Notes: generated from the sequence alone by a model not told the origin. Positions 26,233 to 36,117 are shown, numbered from the stretch's first letter. The stretch is 64,000 nucleotides of DNA from Aldehydirespirator sp965116665 (GCA_965116665.1 OZ220709.1:806001-870000); one strand, 5' to 3'. A program made the numbers and translations.

Positions 26233-28209
26233 TCATGCTGCCGGGCTCCGGCTCCGGCGCCGGCGCCGACCTTCGGCCGGAACCGGCTCGGCCGCCTCGG
26301 GCAGATCGATCACCGCGGCCAGATGCGGGGTGGGATCGGTGTCGTGGGGGAAGGCCATGGCTGCCACGAACAGCTCCTGGAAGCGCGACTCGGTGGCGGT
26401 CTCGATCTTGATGATCGACCGCACCACCTGCTCGATCTCGAGCCGCTGCTCCCCCGACAGCAGCATGCGAACCGCGCCCACCCCCGAGGCGTTGCCGGCG
26501 GCGCGCACCCCGCCGGCGGGCGTGTCGGGAACCAGGCCCAGCACCATCGCTCGAACGGGGTCGATGTGGGCGCCGAAGGCTCCGGCCAACCGCACGTCGG
26601 GAACCTCCCCGACCCCGGCGTGCTCGCGCAGCAGATCGATGCCGGCCCGCAGCGCCGCCTTGGCCAACTGGACGGCCCGAACGTCGTTCTGGGTGATCGC
26701 CAGCAGTATCGGCTCGGCCTGCAGCACGTAGCAGAAGGTGCGGCCCTCGGCCACGATTCGAGGCGAGCGGGCCTGATCCGACGAGATCACGCCGTTGCGG
26801 TCGGCGATGCCGGCCAGGAACATCTCCGCGATCACCTCGATGATGCCGGAGCCGCACAGGCCCGACACCTGCAGCCCGGCCCGGTCCAGTTCCTCGGAGA
26901 ATCCGGGCTCGTCGGACCACAACTCGCTGCCGATGACCTTGAAGCGGGGCTCCCAGGTGTCGGGATCGATCCGGATCCGCTCCACCGCGCCCGGAGTCGC
27001 CCGCTGGCCGCAACTGATCTGGGCGCCCTCGAAGGCCGGACCGGTCGGGCTGGACGCGGCCAGCACACGACTCCCGTCGCCCAGCACGATCTCGGCGTTG
27101 GTTCCGACGTCGACCACCAGCATCGGCCCGGTGGCCCGGTGGGGTCCCTCGGCCAGGGTGGCCGCGGCGGCGTCCGCTCCCACATGCCCGGCGATGCACG
27201 GACCGACATAGAGCGTCGCGAACGGCAGGCCGACCCCGATGTCGGTTGCCCGGCCCCTCACCGCCGAGGCCGTCGTCAGGGTGAACGGCGCCGCCCCCAG
27301 CGGGGTGGGGTCCAGGCCCAGCACGAGGTGGTGCATGATCGGGTTCCCGACCACGACCAGGTCGTGGACCCTGGTCCGGTCGATGCCGGCCTGCTCGCAC
27401 AGTTCGCCGACCAGCTCGTCGATGGCGCTGCGTACCGACGCGGTGAGCTCGACCTCGCCTCCGGGGTTCATCATCACGTACGACACCCGGCTCATGAGGT
27501 CCTCGCCGAAGCGGATCTGGGGGTTCATGCGGCCCGATGCCGCGGCCACCTCGCCGGTCGAGAGCTCGAGCAGGTAGCCGGCGATGGTGGTGGAGCCCAC
27601 ATCGACGGCCACGCCCCAGGCCTCGTCGGAATAGCCGGGCCGGATGTCGAGGACGGTGCGGAGGTCGTGCAGCACCACCGTCACCGACCGGTCGCCGGCG
27701 ACTACCGCCGCTGACAGCCCGGTCAGCACCTGGAACGGGAACTCCACACCGGTCAGCCCCCAGTCGGTGGCGAGCGCCTCGGCGATCAGGTCAAGTTCGG
27801 CGGCCTCGCATCCCAGCACGACCTCGGGCAGCTCCATGTAGTGGAGGGTGACGACGGGATGGATGACAACCTCGTCGAGGTCGATCGACTTGCGCACGAC
27901 CGGACGGTGGACCTGGCTCTCCGCCGGAACGTCGATCACCGCGTTGGCCTGCACGAGGGCCTGGCAGCCCAGGCGGCAGCCTTCGGCCAGTGGCCGCCGG
28001 CCCCGGTAGCTCAGCTCCGTAGGGCCGGGACTCGACAGCACCCGGGGGTCGGTGGGGGAGACCTGGCACCGTCCGCACAGCCCACGGCCCCCGCACACCG
28101 AGTCGAGGTCCACGCCGCCGGCTCGGGCTGCGTCCAGCACGGTGGCCCCGGCAGCCACAGAGGCGCGTATCCCCGAAGGGTTGAACACCACACTGTGCAT
28201 GTCTTGCAT
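26233..28209 (-). CDS. Reductive activator of corrinoid enzymes (2Fe-2S + ASKHA domains, RamA/RACE type)
   Basis: A 658-residue protein. The N-terminal ferredoxin domain has C39-x5-C45-x2-C48 and a later cysteine (C78 or C82) to hold a [2Fe-2S] cluster. The large C-terminal ASKHA-type ATPase domain (DUF4445) shows VAVDVGSTTIAGYL and LVVDVGTNAEIVLG. Such proteins use ATP to drive reduction of inactive Co(II) corrinoid back to Co(I). The gene lies between the pterin methyltransferase and MttB genes, 11 bases from the former. An arginine-rich tail ends the protein. The fit with a corrinoid methyltransferase operon is strong. Confidence 0.87.
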   Translation of the reverse strand: MQDMHSVVFNPSGIRASVAAGATVLDAARAGGVDLDSVCGGRGLCGRCQVSPTDPRVLSSPGPTELSYRGRRPLAEGCRLGCQALVQANAVIDVPAESQVHRPVVRKSIDLDEVVIHPVVTLHYMELPEVVLGCEAAELDLIAEALATDWGLTGVEFPFQVLTGLSAAVVAGDRSVTVVLHDLRTVLDIRPGYSDEAWGVAVDVGSTTIAGYLLELSTGEVAAASGRMNPQIRFGEDLMSRVSYVMMNPGGEVELTASVRSAIDELVGELCEQAGIDRTRVHDLVVVGNPIMHHLVLGLDPTPLGAAPFTLTTASAVRGRATDIGVGLPFATLYVGPCIAGHVGADAAAATLAEGPHRATGPMLVVDVGTNAEIVLGDGSRVLAASSPTGPAFEGAQISCGQRATPGAVERIRIDPDTWEPRFKVIGSELWSDEPGFSEELDRAGLQVSGLCGSGIIEVIAEMFLAGIADRNGVISSDQARSPRIVAEGRTFCYVLQAEPILLAITQNDVRAVQLAKAALRAGIDLLREHAGVGEVPDVRLAGAFGAHIDPVRAMVLGLVPDTPAGGVRAAGNASGVGAVRMLLSGEQRLEIEQVVRSIIKIETATESRFQELFVAAMAFPHDTDPTPHLAAVIDLPEAAEPVPAEGRRRRRSRSPAA

Positions 28210-28219
28210 GCCGAGTTTG

Positions 28220-29110
28220 CTATGCCCCGCGGCGACGCCCGCCCCGCCGTCTCAGGCCGGCCGCGTCAGGATCCCGGTGCTCTGCGATCCAGCGGGCGCA
28301 ATCCCGGTCGTGCCCGGCCAGCACGTCGGCGGCCAGCACCGCGTTCTTCACCTCCGGGTGCAGAGGGTTCATGATCGCGGAGGTCAGCCCGGCCGCCACG
28401 GCCATCGACAGGAAGGTGCCGGTGATCATGTGGCGGGCCGGCAGGCCGAAGCTGACGTTGCTCGCACCGCAGGTGGTGTTGACCCCGAGCTCCTCCCGCA
28501 GGCGCCGGACCAGTTGGAACACCTGGCGTCCGGCTGTGCCCATGGCGCCGATCGGCATCACCAGCGGGTCCACCACCACGTCGGCCGCGGCGATGCCGTG
28601 GTCAGCGGCCCGGTTCACGATCTTGCGGGCCACCTCGAAGCGCACGTCGGGATCCTCGCTGATGCCGGTCTCGTCGTTGGAGATCGCGACCACCGCGGCG
28701 CCGTGCCGGGCCACCAGAGGCAGCACCCGCTCGAGCACTTCCTCCTCTCCGGTTACCGAGTTGATGAGAGGCTTGCCCTCGTACACCGCGATGCCGGCTT
28801 CGAGGGCCTCGATGATGGATGAGTCGATGGACAGGGGCACGTCCGTGACGCTCTGCACCAGCTTGATGGCCTGGGCCAGAAGGGCCGGCTCGTCGGCGAG
28901 GGGTATCCCCGCATTGACGTCGAGCATGTGGGCCCCCGCGGCGGCCTGGGCCAGAGCGTCGGCCTCGACCCGGCTGAAGTCACCGTTGCGCATCTCCTCG
29001 GCCAGTAGCCGGCGTCCCGTCGGGTTGATGCGTTCGCCGATCATCACGAACGGGCGGCCGAAGCCGATGACCACCTCCTTGGTGGCCGAGCTGACGACTG
29101 TGTCGGTCAC
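28220..29110 (-). CDS. Methylcorrinoid:tetrahydrofolate methyltransferase (pterin-binding, MtgA-like)
   Basis: A 296-residue pterin-binding TIM barrel. MIGERINPTG opens the domain, followed by HMLDVNAGIP, SIDSS and CGASNVSFGLP, all typical of the methyltetrahydrofolate:corrinoid methyltransferase family, including MtgA and AcsE. In this operon it should accept the methyl group from the methylated corrinoid protein and make methyl-tetrahydrofolate. The GTG at 29110 overlaps the preceding stop by 4 bases. The C-terminus is Arg/Gly-rich. A dihydropteroate synthase is less likely, given the context and the ERINPTG motif. Confidence 0.87.
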   Translation of the reverse strand: MTDTVVSSATKEVVIGFGRPFVMIGERINPTGRRLLAEEMRNGDFSRVEADALAQAAAGAHMLDVNAGIPLADEPALLAQAIKLVQSVTDVPLSIDSSIIEALEAGIAVYEGKPLINSVTGEEEVLERVLPLVARHGAAVVAISNDETGISEDPDVRFEVARKIVNRAADHGIAAADVVVDPLVMPIGAMGTAGRQVFQLVRRLREELGVNTTCGASNVSFGLPARHMITGTFLSMAVAAGLTSAIMNPLHPEVKNAVLAADVLAGHDRDCARWIAEHRDPDAAGLRRRGGRRRGA

Positions 29111-29484
29111 GGGGCATCCCCTCCGGGCTCGACGGGGTGCTCGTCCCGGTCGGGATCCCACCCTCCCGTCCTGACGAACTCGTCGAGGCGTTGCCGGGGG
29201 AAGGACTCCTCCAACTCGGCCGCGGCCGCCATGGCCGCGGTCTCAGGATCGGCGGCATCGCCGGGGATCACGGTGCGGCGCCACTCGCCGACGTACTGCG
29301 AGGCCTGCGTCTTGCCGGCGACCATCGCGGCCCGGTCGATGGCTCGCTGGAAGCGGCGGGGGAGGATGCGCTGCACCCGGTTGTCCCCAGAGCCGCCGTT
29401 GACCTGGGCGGGGATGTCGCGCCAGCTGATCAGCACCAGGCTCCCGTCGTCGCCCCGGCGCCTGCGGCCGGTCCGGGCGCTCAT
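29107..29484 (-). CDS. Virulence_fact-domain protein (small accessory of corrinoid operon)
   Basis: A 125-residue protein. VLISWRDIPAQVN followed by RRFQRAIDRAAMVAG and a tryptophan-containing YVGEWRR segment matches the small family named Virulence factor (PF13769), as I recall it. The name is historical and no biochemical role is established. The start overlaps the DUF1638 stop and its own stop overlaps the pterin methyltransferase start, so it is tightly coupled to the demethylation genes. A structural or assembly role in that pathway is an inference from context. Confidence 0.65.
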   Translation of the reverse strand: MSARTGRRRRGDDGSLVLISWRDIPAQVNGGSGDNRVQRILPRRFQRAIDRAAMVAGKTQASQYVGEWRRTVIPGDAADPETAAMAAAAELEESFPRQRLDEFVRTGGWDPDRDEHPVEPGGDAP

Positions 29485-30247
29485 GCCGCCGCGGCCTCGG
29501 AGGAGCGGGCCAGCTCGACGATCTGGCGTTCGAGCCCGCCGATGCCGGTGAGGATCCGCTCGCAGCGAAGGCCCAGACGGGCCGCGGCCTGCTCGGCGGC
29601 CTGCGCCAGACGATCGTCGTCGGTCTGGGCCAGGTGGACCACCCGGGTGTAGTTGCCGAAGTACATCTCGAGCAGCTCGGGGTGCGCCGAGATGCCGAGA
29701 CCCTTCATGATGAGGCGGTCGAAGTGCCTGACGAGGTAGTCGGTGAGGTAGAAGGTCCCCGGCTCGGCGTCCTGAAGCCCGGCGAAAGCGCCCGCGCCGG
29801 CGTACAGCTCGTAGCAGTGGGGCCCGCCGAGGCGCTCCACGCCCTCATCGGAGCACACCCGGTCCAGGAGTCCGCCGGTGCCGCAGTCCATGTAACCCAC
29901 GAGGATCGTGCGGAACTCACCGGTGGCCTTGGCTGCCCGGACCCGTCGCCGGACCGCTTCAGGGATCTGCTCGGGGCGGTTGTGCATGATGGCGGGCAGG
30001 CACTCGACTTCGATGTGCTCGCCACCGTTGCGGGTCGCTACCTCCTGAAGCTCGCGAACCAGAGCGCCGCAGCCGATGACCAGAACCCGTGACGGTTGCG
30101 GTTTCGAGCGAGCGCCGATGGGTGGTGGGCGCCTCGCGGTGCCGCGTTGTGTTTCCCGCTCTTGTTCGCTGCGCTCACGGGCCGCTCGGGCCACGGCCTC
30201 CTCCGTATGAGCCGGAATCGCTACCCGTCCGCTCGGCCTCTGGGGCG

Positions 30248-30251
<4 letters not shown>
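29481..30251 (-). CDS. DUF1638 protein with repeat-derived N-terminus
   Basis: A 256-residue protein. The DUF1638 core begins at about residue 55 with VLVIGCGALVREL and has LPAIMHNRPE, VGYMDCGTGGLLD, GPHCYELYAG and TFYLTDYLVRHFDRL. The conserved cysteines and histidines suggest metal or corrinoid binding, but the function is unknown. DUF1638 genes recur next to MttB-type methyltransferases. The ATG overlaps the corrinoid-protein stop as ATGA. Residues about 5-35 are encoded by a copy of the repeat found in front of leuS, read in reverse, so a repeat appears to have entered the coding region in frame. No other good start exists before the core. Confidence 0.78.
30155..30241 (+). repeat. Dispersed 90-bp repeat, copy inside the DUF1638 gene
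   Basis: The copy runs from CCCGCTCTTGTTCGCTGCGC through CCGTATGAGCCGGAATCGCTA to GCTCGGCCTCT, matching the tandem units at 31139-31410 with a few changes. It lies opposite to the gene and is translated as part of the DUF1638 N-terminus. Confidence 0.8.
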
Positions 30252-30967
<716 letters not shown>

Positions 30968-31027
30968 CCGGCGCAGCCCTCCACGTTTCGTTTGTTGGGT
31001 CCCTCTCGACGGACCAAACCCCATGTC

Positions 31028-31070
31028 GGTTCCGTACTGTGGACCAGTCCCACGATACGGAACGGACTGT
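31028..31070 (-). promoter_or_regulatory. Inverted repeats upstream of the corrinoid operon
   Basis: GTTCCGTA (31029-31036) and TACGGAAC (31056-31063) form a perfect dyad. A second pair, CAGTCC and GGACTG, interleaves with it. This could be an operator or a structured 5' leader for the demethylation operon. Confidence 0.4.
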
Positions 31071-31111
31071 ACCACGGTTCGAGGTCCCCACAAGCAACTT
31101 TGCGACAAGAA

Positions 31112-31410
31112 AATCCGGTACCAATCGCTCGGCCTCTAATACTCCCGCTCTTGTTCGCTTCGCTCACGGGCCGCTCGGGCCACGGCCTCGTCCGTATGAG
31201 CCGGAATCGCTACCAATCGCTCGGCCTCTAATACTCCCGCTCTTGTTCGCTTCGCTCACGGGCCGCTCGGGCCACGGCCTCGTCCGTATGAGCCGGAATC
31301 GCTACCAATCGCTCGGCCTCTAATACTCCCGCTCTTGTTCGCTTCGCTCACGGGCCGCTCCACGGCCTCGTCCGTATGAGCCGGAATCGCTACCAATCGC
31401 TCGGCCTCTA
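31112..31410 (+). repeat. Tandem 92-bp repeats between the corrinoid operon and leuS
   Basis: Three head-to-tail units (31139-31230, 31231-31322 and 31323-31410, the last lacking 4 bp) follow a partial unit ending at 31138. Each unit runs from ATACTCCCGCTCTTGTTCGC to CAATCGCTCGGCCTCTA. They fill the space in front of leuS, and the last unit ends inside the leuS -10 box. Confidence 0.9.
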
Positions 31411-31414
31411 GCCT
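31409..31414 (+). promoter_or_regulatory. -10 box of leuS
   Basis: TAGCCT lies 8 bases before the ATG. Its first two bases are the last two of the repeat unit. Confidence 0.4.
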
Positions 31415-31422
31415 TTGCCGTC

Positions 31423-34413
31423 ATGCCCGCGCCCAAAATGGACGGTGACACGCCCCCCCACCGCTACAACGCGGCGCTCGCAGCAGAGATCGAAGCCCGC
31501 TGGCAGGCCCGCTGGGACGCTGACGGCATCTACGAGACGCCCAACCCGTCGGGTCAGCTCGCATCGGGCCGCGGCACTGACGGTCCGAAGCTCTTCATCA
31601 TGGACATGTTCCCGTACCCGTCGGGTTCAGGCCTGCATGTGGGGCATCCCCTGGGCTACATCGCCACTGACGTCTACGTCCGCTTCAAGCGGATGGCGGG
31701 ATTCAACGTGCTCTACACCATGGGATTCGACGCGTTCGGCCTTCCGGCCGAGGAGCATGCCCGCCAGACCGGCCAGCATCCCCGGATCAACACCGAGGCC
31801 AACATCGACAACATGCGCCGCCAGCTCGATCGGCTGGGTCTCGGCCACGACAAGCGACGAGGTGTCGCTACCACCGACGTCGACTACTACCGCTGGACGC
31901 AGTGGATCTTCCTGCAGATCTTCAACTCATGGCTCGATCCCGAGACCGGCCGGGCCCGCCCGATCCCGGAGCTGGTGGACGAGTTCGCCTCCGGAGCAAG
32001 GCCGACACCCGGCGGCAGGGCCTGGGATGCTCTGAGCGAGGCCGAGAAGCGAGAGCTGGTGGACGATCACCGCCTGGCCTATGTGGCCGACGCGCCGGTC
32101 AACTGGTGCCCGGCGCTGGGGACGGTGCTGTCCAATGAGGAGGTCACCGCCCAGGGACGGTCCGAGCGGGGCAACCACGAGGTGTTCAAGCGCCCGCTCA
32201 AACAATGGATGATGCGGATCACCGCCTACGCCGACCGCCTGCTGGAAGACCTCGACCGCCTCGACTGGCCGGAGTCGGTCAAGACCATGCAGCGCAACTG
32301 GATCGGCCGGTCCGAGGGAGCGTTGATCTCGTTCCGCGCCACCGTCTTGGGTACCGCTTACGAGGACGAAGGTTTGTCCTTCCTCGACGAACTCTCGCAG
32401 CACGAGGAGACCTTCGCTGCCATGGTCGACGGGCGAGACGTGTTCATGCGGACCATCGACGTGTTCACCACCCGGCCCGACACGCTGTTCGGAACCACCT
32501 ACATGGTGCTGGCTCCCGAGCATCCGCTGGTCGACGAGCTGACGGCCGAGAAGTGGCCTTCGGCAGCTCCCGACTCCTGGAAGGGTGGTGCGGACACGCC
32601 CGCCGAGGCGGTGGCCGCCTACCGGACGCGAGCCGCCGATATGAGCGACGCCGACCGCGGCGACTCCAAGACGGGCGTGTTCCTGGGAGCCTTGGCGCTC
32701 GTTCCCGAGAGCGCTCCCGACGGGCCGCCCCGAGGCGCCCAGGCCGCGGACGGCACCACGTACGCAGTCGGAGGCGAGGTTGCCGTCGGCACATGGGTGC
32801 CGGTGTTCGTGGCCGACTACGTGCTGATGGGCTACGGCACCGGTGCGGTGATGGGCGTTCCCGGTGAGGACCAACGCGACCGCGAGTTCGCCGAGGTCTT
32901 CGGATTGCCCGTCGTCCGCACCGTGCAGCCGCCGCCCGACCATCCCGAGGAGCTCGCCTACGCCGGCGAAGGTCCCTCCATCAACTCCAAGTTCCTCGAC
33001 GGGCTCGATGTCGTGGCATCCAAGGCCCTGATCCTGGAGAGGCTCCAGGCGGCCGGGTTCGGAGGTCCCATCGTCAACTACAAGATGAGGGACTGGCTTT
33101 TCAGCCGTCAGCGCTACTGGGGCGAGCCGATCCCCATCGTGCACGACGAGCACGGCCCGGTCGCCCTGCCCGAGGATCATCTGCCGGTGGAGCTGCCCGA
33201 ACTGGTCGATTGGGCACCCCGTGCTCTGGCCCGGGACTCCGAGCCTGAGCCCCCGCTGGGCCGGGTGACGGAGTGGATCGAGGCGGATCTGGACCTGGGC
33301 CAAGGCTCGCGCCGCTACCGGCGCGAACTCAACACGATGCCCCAGTGGGCCGGCTCGTGCTGGTACTACCTGCGCTACCTGGATCCCCGCAACGACGGCT
33401 GCCTGGCGGACCCCGAGGTCGAGCGCTACTGGATGGCGGACCCCGAGCCCGGCGGTGTGGGCGGGGTTGACCTGTACGTGGGCGGCGTCGAGCACGCCGT
33501 GCTCCACCTGCTGTACGCCCGGTTCTGGCACAAGGTCCTCTACGACCTCGGCCATGTGAGCGGGCCCGAGCCGTTCAAGCGGCTCGTGAACCAGGGCTAC
33601 ATCCAGGCGTACGCCTTCAAGGACGGGCGAGGGATCTACGTGCCGGCCGACGAGGTGGAGGGCTCGCTGCGGGAGGGGTTCACCCACGAGGGCGGGCCCG
33701 TGAGCCGCGAGCTCGGCAAGATGGGGAAGTCCCTCAAGAACTCGGTGACCCCCGACGACATGTACGCCTCCTACGGCGCCGACACCCTGCGGCTGTACGA
33801 GATGTTCATGGGCCCAATCGACCAGGACCGGCCCTGGGAGACCCGCTCGGTGGTGGGCTCGCAGCGGGTGCTTCAGCGGGCCTGGCGCAACATCCTGGAC
33901 GAGGAGACCGGTGAGCTGCGGGTCAGCGACGACGGGCCCGACGATGGGCTGCTGCGGCTGCTGCACCGCACCATCGACGGGGTGGGCTCCGACATGGAGG
34001 GCATGCGCTTCAACACCGCCATCGCCAAGCTCACCGAGCTCAACAACGAGCTCACCAAGCGCGGCTCGGGCGCGCCCACCGAAGTGGCCGACGCGATGAT
34101 CCGGATGCTGGCACCGCTGGTGCCGCACTTCGCCGAGGAGCTGTGGCACCGCCTGCACGGCTCCGATGCCGGCTCGGTGACGCAGACGGAGTTCCCGGTC
34201 GCCGATCCGGCGTTGCTGATGACGGACACGGTGGAGGTGCCCGTTCAGGTCAACGGCAAGGTGCGGGGCCGGGTGACGCTCGCGGCCGACGCCGGCGAGG
34301 AGGCTGCGGTGTCCGCGGCCCTGGCCGAGCCGAACGTGGCCGCCCATGTGGGCGGTCGCGAGCTCCGCAGACAGCTCTACGTGCCCGGCCGCATGATCAC
34401 CCTCGTGGTGTGA
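31423..34413 (+). CDS. leuS: Leucyl-tRNA synthetase
   Basis: A 996-residue class I synthetase. The HIGH-type motif is HVGH at residues 72-75 in PYPSGSGLHVGH, and the KMSKS loop is GKMGKSLKN. The editing domain (TTYMVLAPEHPLVDEL), the zinc-region segment and the C-terminal anticodon-binding part (VQVNGKVRGRV) are all in place. It is somewhat longer than average, with extra sequence around the catalytic and editing insertions. The start is supported by the -10 box 8 bases upstream. It charges tRNA-Leu in the cytoplasm and is essential. Confidence 0.96.
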   Translation: MPAPKMDGDTPPHRYNAALAAEIEARWQARWDADGIYETPNPSGQLASGRGTDGPKLFIMDMFPYPSGSGLHVGHPLGYIATDVYVRFKRMAGFNVLYTMGFDAFGLPAEEHARQTGQHPRINTEANIDNMRRQLDRLGLGHDKRRGVATTDVDYYRWTQWIFLQIFNSWLDPETGRARPIPELVDEFASGARPTPGGRAWDALSEAEKRELVDDHRLAYVADAPVNWCPALGTVLSNEEVTAQGRSERGNHEVFKRPLKQWMMRITAYADRLLEDLDRLDWPESVKTMQRNWIGRSEGALISFRATVLGTAYEDEGLSFLDELSQHEETFAAMVDGRDVFMRTIDVFTTRPDTLFGTTYMVLAPEHPLVDELTAEKWPSAAPDSWKGGADTPAEAVAAYRTRAADMSDADRGDSKTGVFLGALALVPESAPDGPPRGAQAADGTTYAVGGEVAVGTWVPVFVADYVLMGYGTGAVMGVPGEDQRDREFAEVFGLPVVRTVQPPPDHPEELAYAGEGPSINSKFLDGLDVVASKALILERLQAAGFGGPIVNYKMRDWLFSRQRYWGEPIPIVHDEHGPVALPEDHLPVELPELVDWAPRALARDSEPEPPLGRVTEWIEADLDLGQGSRRYRRELNTMPQWAGSCWYYLRYLDPRNDGCLADPEVERYWMADPEPGGVGGVDLYVGGVEHAVLHLLYARFWHKVLYDLGHVSGPEPFKRLVNQGYIQAYAFKDGRGIYVPADEVEGSLREGFTHEGGPVSRELGKMGKSLKNSVTPDDMYASYGADTLRLYEMFMGPIDQDRPWETRSVVGSQRVLQRAWRNILDEETGELRVSDDGPDDGLLRLLHRTIDGVGSDMEGMRFNTAIAKLTELNNELTKRGSGAPTEVADAMIRMLAPLVPHFAEELWHRLHGSDAGSVTQTEFPVADPALLMTDTVEVPVQVNGKVRGRVTLAADAGEEAAVSAALAEPNVAAHVGGRELRRQLYVPGRMITLVV

Positions 34414-34486
34414 GTCTCGAGAGAGCTGGGACCCCGGAGCGCAGGGCCCGCTACCGCGGACACGCGCTCACCCTCGTGGTGTGAGT
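34397..34486 (+). repeat. 19-bp direct repeat of the leuS 3' end
   Basis: TCACCCTCGTGGTGTGAGT, covering the last leuS codons and stop, recurs exactly at 34468-34486. The second copy carries the GTG start of the next gene. Confidence 0.75.
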
Positions 34487-35683
34487 TCGGGGCCCAGCCG
34501 GCGGCTGTCGATCTCTCAGGCCCGGCGCATCGCGCTTGCCGCCCAGGGGTTCTGCGACCCCGCGCCCTCCGGTCGGGTGGACCGCCGCCATCTGCGCCGG
34601 GTGATGGGCCGGCTCAAGCTGCTCCAGCTCGACTCGGTGCCGGTGGTGGTCCGCACCCAGTACCTGCCGCCCTTCTCCCGCCTGGGCTGCTACGACCGGC
34701 CGCTGCTGGACCGGATCGCCTACCGCGACGACGAGTGGTTCGAGGCCTGGGCCCACGAGGCCTCGCTGCTCCCGGTGACTGACGAGCCCCTGCTGCGCTG
34801 GCAGAAGCAGCGGGCCGAGCAGGGCGACACCTGGAAGAACCTGGCCGATCTGGCCCGGAGCGAGCCCGGCTACGTGGCCGAGGTGCTGGCCCAGGTGGCG
34901 GAAGGCCCGCTGACCGCGGGCGAGCTGGCCGATCCCCGCCGCCGCGACGGCGAGTGGTGGGGGAGCCGGTCGCTGGGCTCGATCGCTCTCGACTGGCTGT
35001 TCCGCATCGGGGCCGTCGGCATCCGGCGCCGGGGCAACTTCGTCAAGGAGTTCGACCTCCTGGAGCGAATCGTGCCGGCCGAGGTGCTGGCCCGGCCCAC
35101 GCCCGACGCCGGAGAGGCCCAGCGTGAGCTGCTGGTGCGCTCGGCCCAGGCGCTGGGCGTGGGCACTGCGGGCGATCTGATCGACTACTACCGTCTGCCG
35201 GTCCGTGAAGGCCGGGCCCGGCTGCGCGAGGTCGTCGACTCGGGCCTGCTCGCGGAGGTTGCGGTAGAGGGTTGGGCCGAGACGGCCTACATGCACCCCA
35301 GTGCGCGGCTCGCACGCTCGGTCGAAGCATTGTCGGTGCTGTCGCCGTTCGACCCGATCGTGTGGAACCGGGATCGGGCCGCCCGGCTGTGGGACTTCGA
35401 CTACCGCATCGAGATCTACGTCCCGGCCTCCAAGCGGGTCCACGGCTACTACGTGCTGCCGGTGCTGGACGGCGAGCGACTGGTGGGGAGGCTGGACCTG
35501 AAGACCTCCCGGGCGGACGGCGTGCTGAGGGTGCTGGGCGCGTTCGCCGAGCCGGATGTGGACCGCGGCGCCCTGGCCGAGCGGCTCCGGCCCCACCTTC
35601 GGGAACTGGCAGGCTTCGTCGGTGTGGACGATGTGAGCTACGGCGACCGGGGCGACCTGATCAACGCCTTGCGGGCTGCCTAG
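34481..35683 (+). CDS. YcaQ/AlkZ-like winged-helix protein (HTH_42), possible DNA glycosylase
   Basis: A 400-residue protein of the YcaQ/HTH_42 family. The N-terminal segment SISQARRIALAAQGF and the stretch LKLLQLDSVPVVVRTQYLP are characteristic. WNRDRAARLWDFDYRIEIYVP and HGYYVLPVLDGERLVGRLDLK form the conserved C-terminal part. Characterised relatives unhook interstrand DNA crosslinks or excise bulky adducts. The QxQ-type catalytic motif is not clear here (TQYLPPF), so activity is uncertain. The GTG start lies within the duplicated leuS tail. Confidence 0.75.
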   Translation: MSSGPSRRLSISQARRIALAAQGFCDPAPSGRVDRRHLRRVMGRLKLLQLDSVPVVVRTQYLPPFSRLGCYDRPLLDRIAYRDDEWFEAWAHEASLLPVTDEPLLRWQKQRAEQGDTWKNLADLARSEPGYVAEVLAQVAEGPLTAGELADPRRRDGEWWGSRSLGSIALDWLFRIGAVGIRRRGNFVKEFDLLERIVPAEVLARPTPDAGEAQRELLVRSAQALGVGTAGDLIDYYRLPVREGRARLREVVDSGLLAEVAVEGWAETAYMHPSARLARSVEALSVLSPFDPIVWNRDRAARLWDFDYRIEIYVPASKRVHGYYVLPVLDGERLVGRLDLKTSRADGVLRVLGAFAEPDVDRGALAERLRPHLRELAGFVGVDDVSYGDRGDLINALRAA

Positions 35684-35751
35684 GGCGCATCCGGCGAGTA
35701 GGGACCGGCGGTCTCGACAGCCAGCCGTCGTCGCTAAGACCATCCGGTGAC

Positions 35752-36117
35752 TCAGGCGGCAAGCTCCAGCACAAGCCTCAGGCCGGCCTCGACGCGCCAC
35801 ATGGTCGCAGCATCGACCCCTCCGACCCGGTGGTCGAGGCGCGTCTTGTCGATGGTCAGCAGCTGCGTCACGTTCACAACAGAGTCTTGGCGAAGGCCCG
35901 AGTCAGCGCCCGCCAGTTCCACGTTGCCGGGTGACTCGGCCAGGTCGACGTTCGACGAGACCGCCACGCCGATCACTGTGTTCAGGTTGCTGAGGTTGAA
36001 CGAGTCGGCCGAGACGACCAACACCGGTCGCCGGTAGCCGGGCGCCGACCCGGCGGGCTCCGGCAGGTGCGCCCACCAGATCTCGCCCCTTGCCGGTACG
36101 TCCGTCACCGTCACCAC
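35752..36117 (-). CDS. MazF/PemK-family endoribonuclease toxin
   Basis: About 121 residues with the PemK/MazF fold: ARGEIWWAHLPEP at the start, RRPVLVVSAD, then VVNVTQLLTIDKTRL. Such toxins cut mRNA at short motifs and halt translation. Several GTG codons (36117, 36114, 36108) could be the start. All lie at the end of the antitoxin gene, so translation is coupled. The specificity cannot be predicted. Confidence 0.87.
   Translation of the reverse strand: MVTVTDVPARGEIWWAHLPEPAGSAPGYRRPVLVVSADSFNLSNLNTVIGVAVSSNVDLAESPGNVELAGADSGLRQDSVVNVTQLLTIDKTRLDHRVGGVDAATMWRVEAGLRLVLELAA

Noticed and set aside
31112..31410. The repeat array as a CRISPR
   Set aside because: The units are directly joined with no unique spacers, and no cas genes lie nearby.
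31927..34347. 806-codon open frame antisense to leuS
   Set aside because: leuS is intact with HVGH and KMGKS motifs. The antisense frame has only low-complexity His/Gly/Val-rich sequence.
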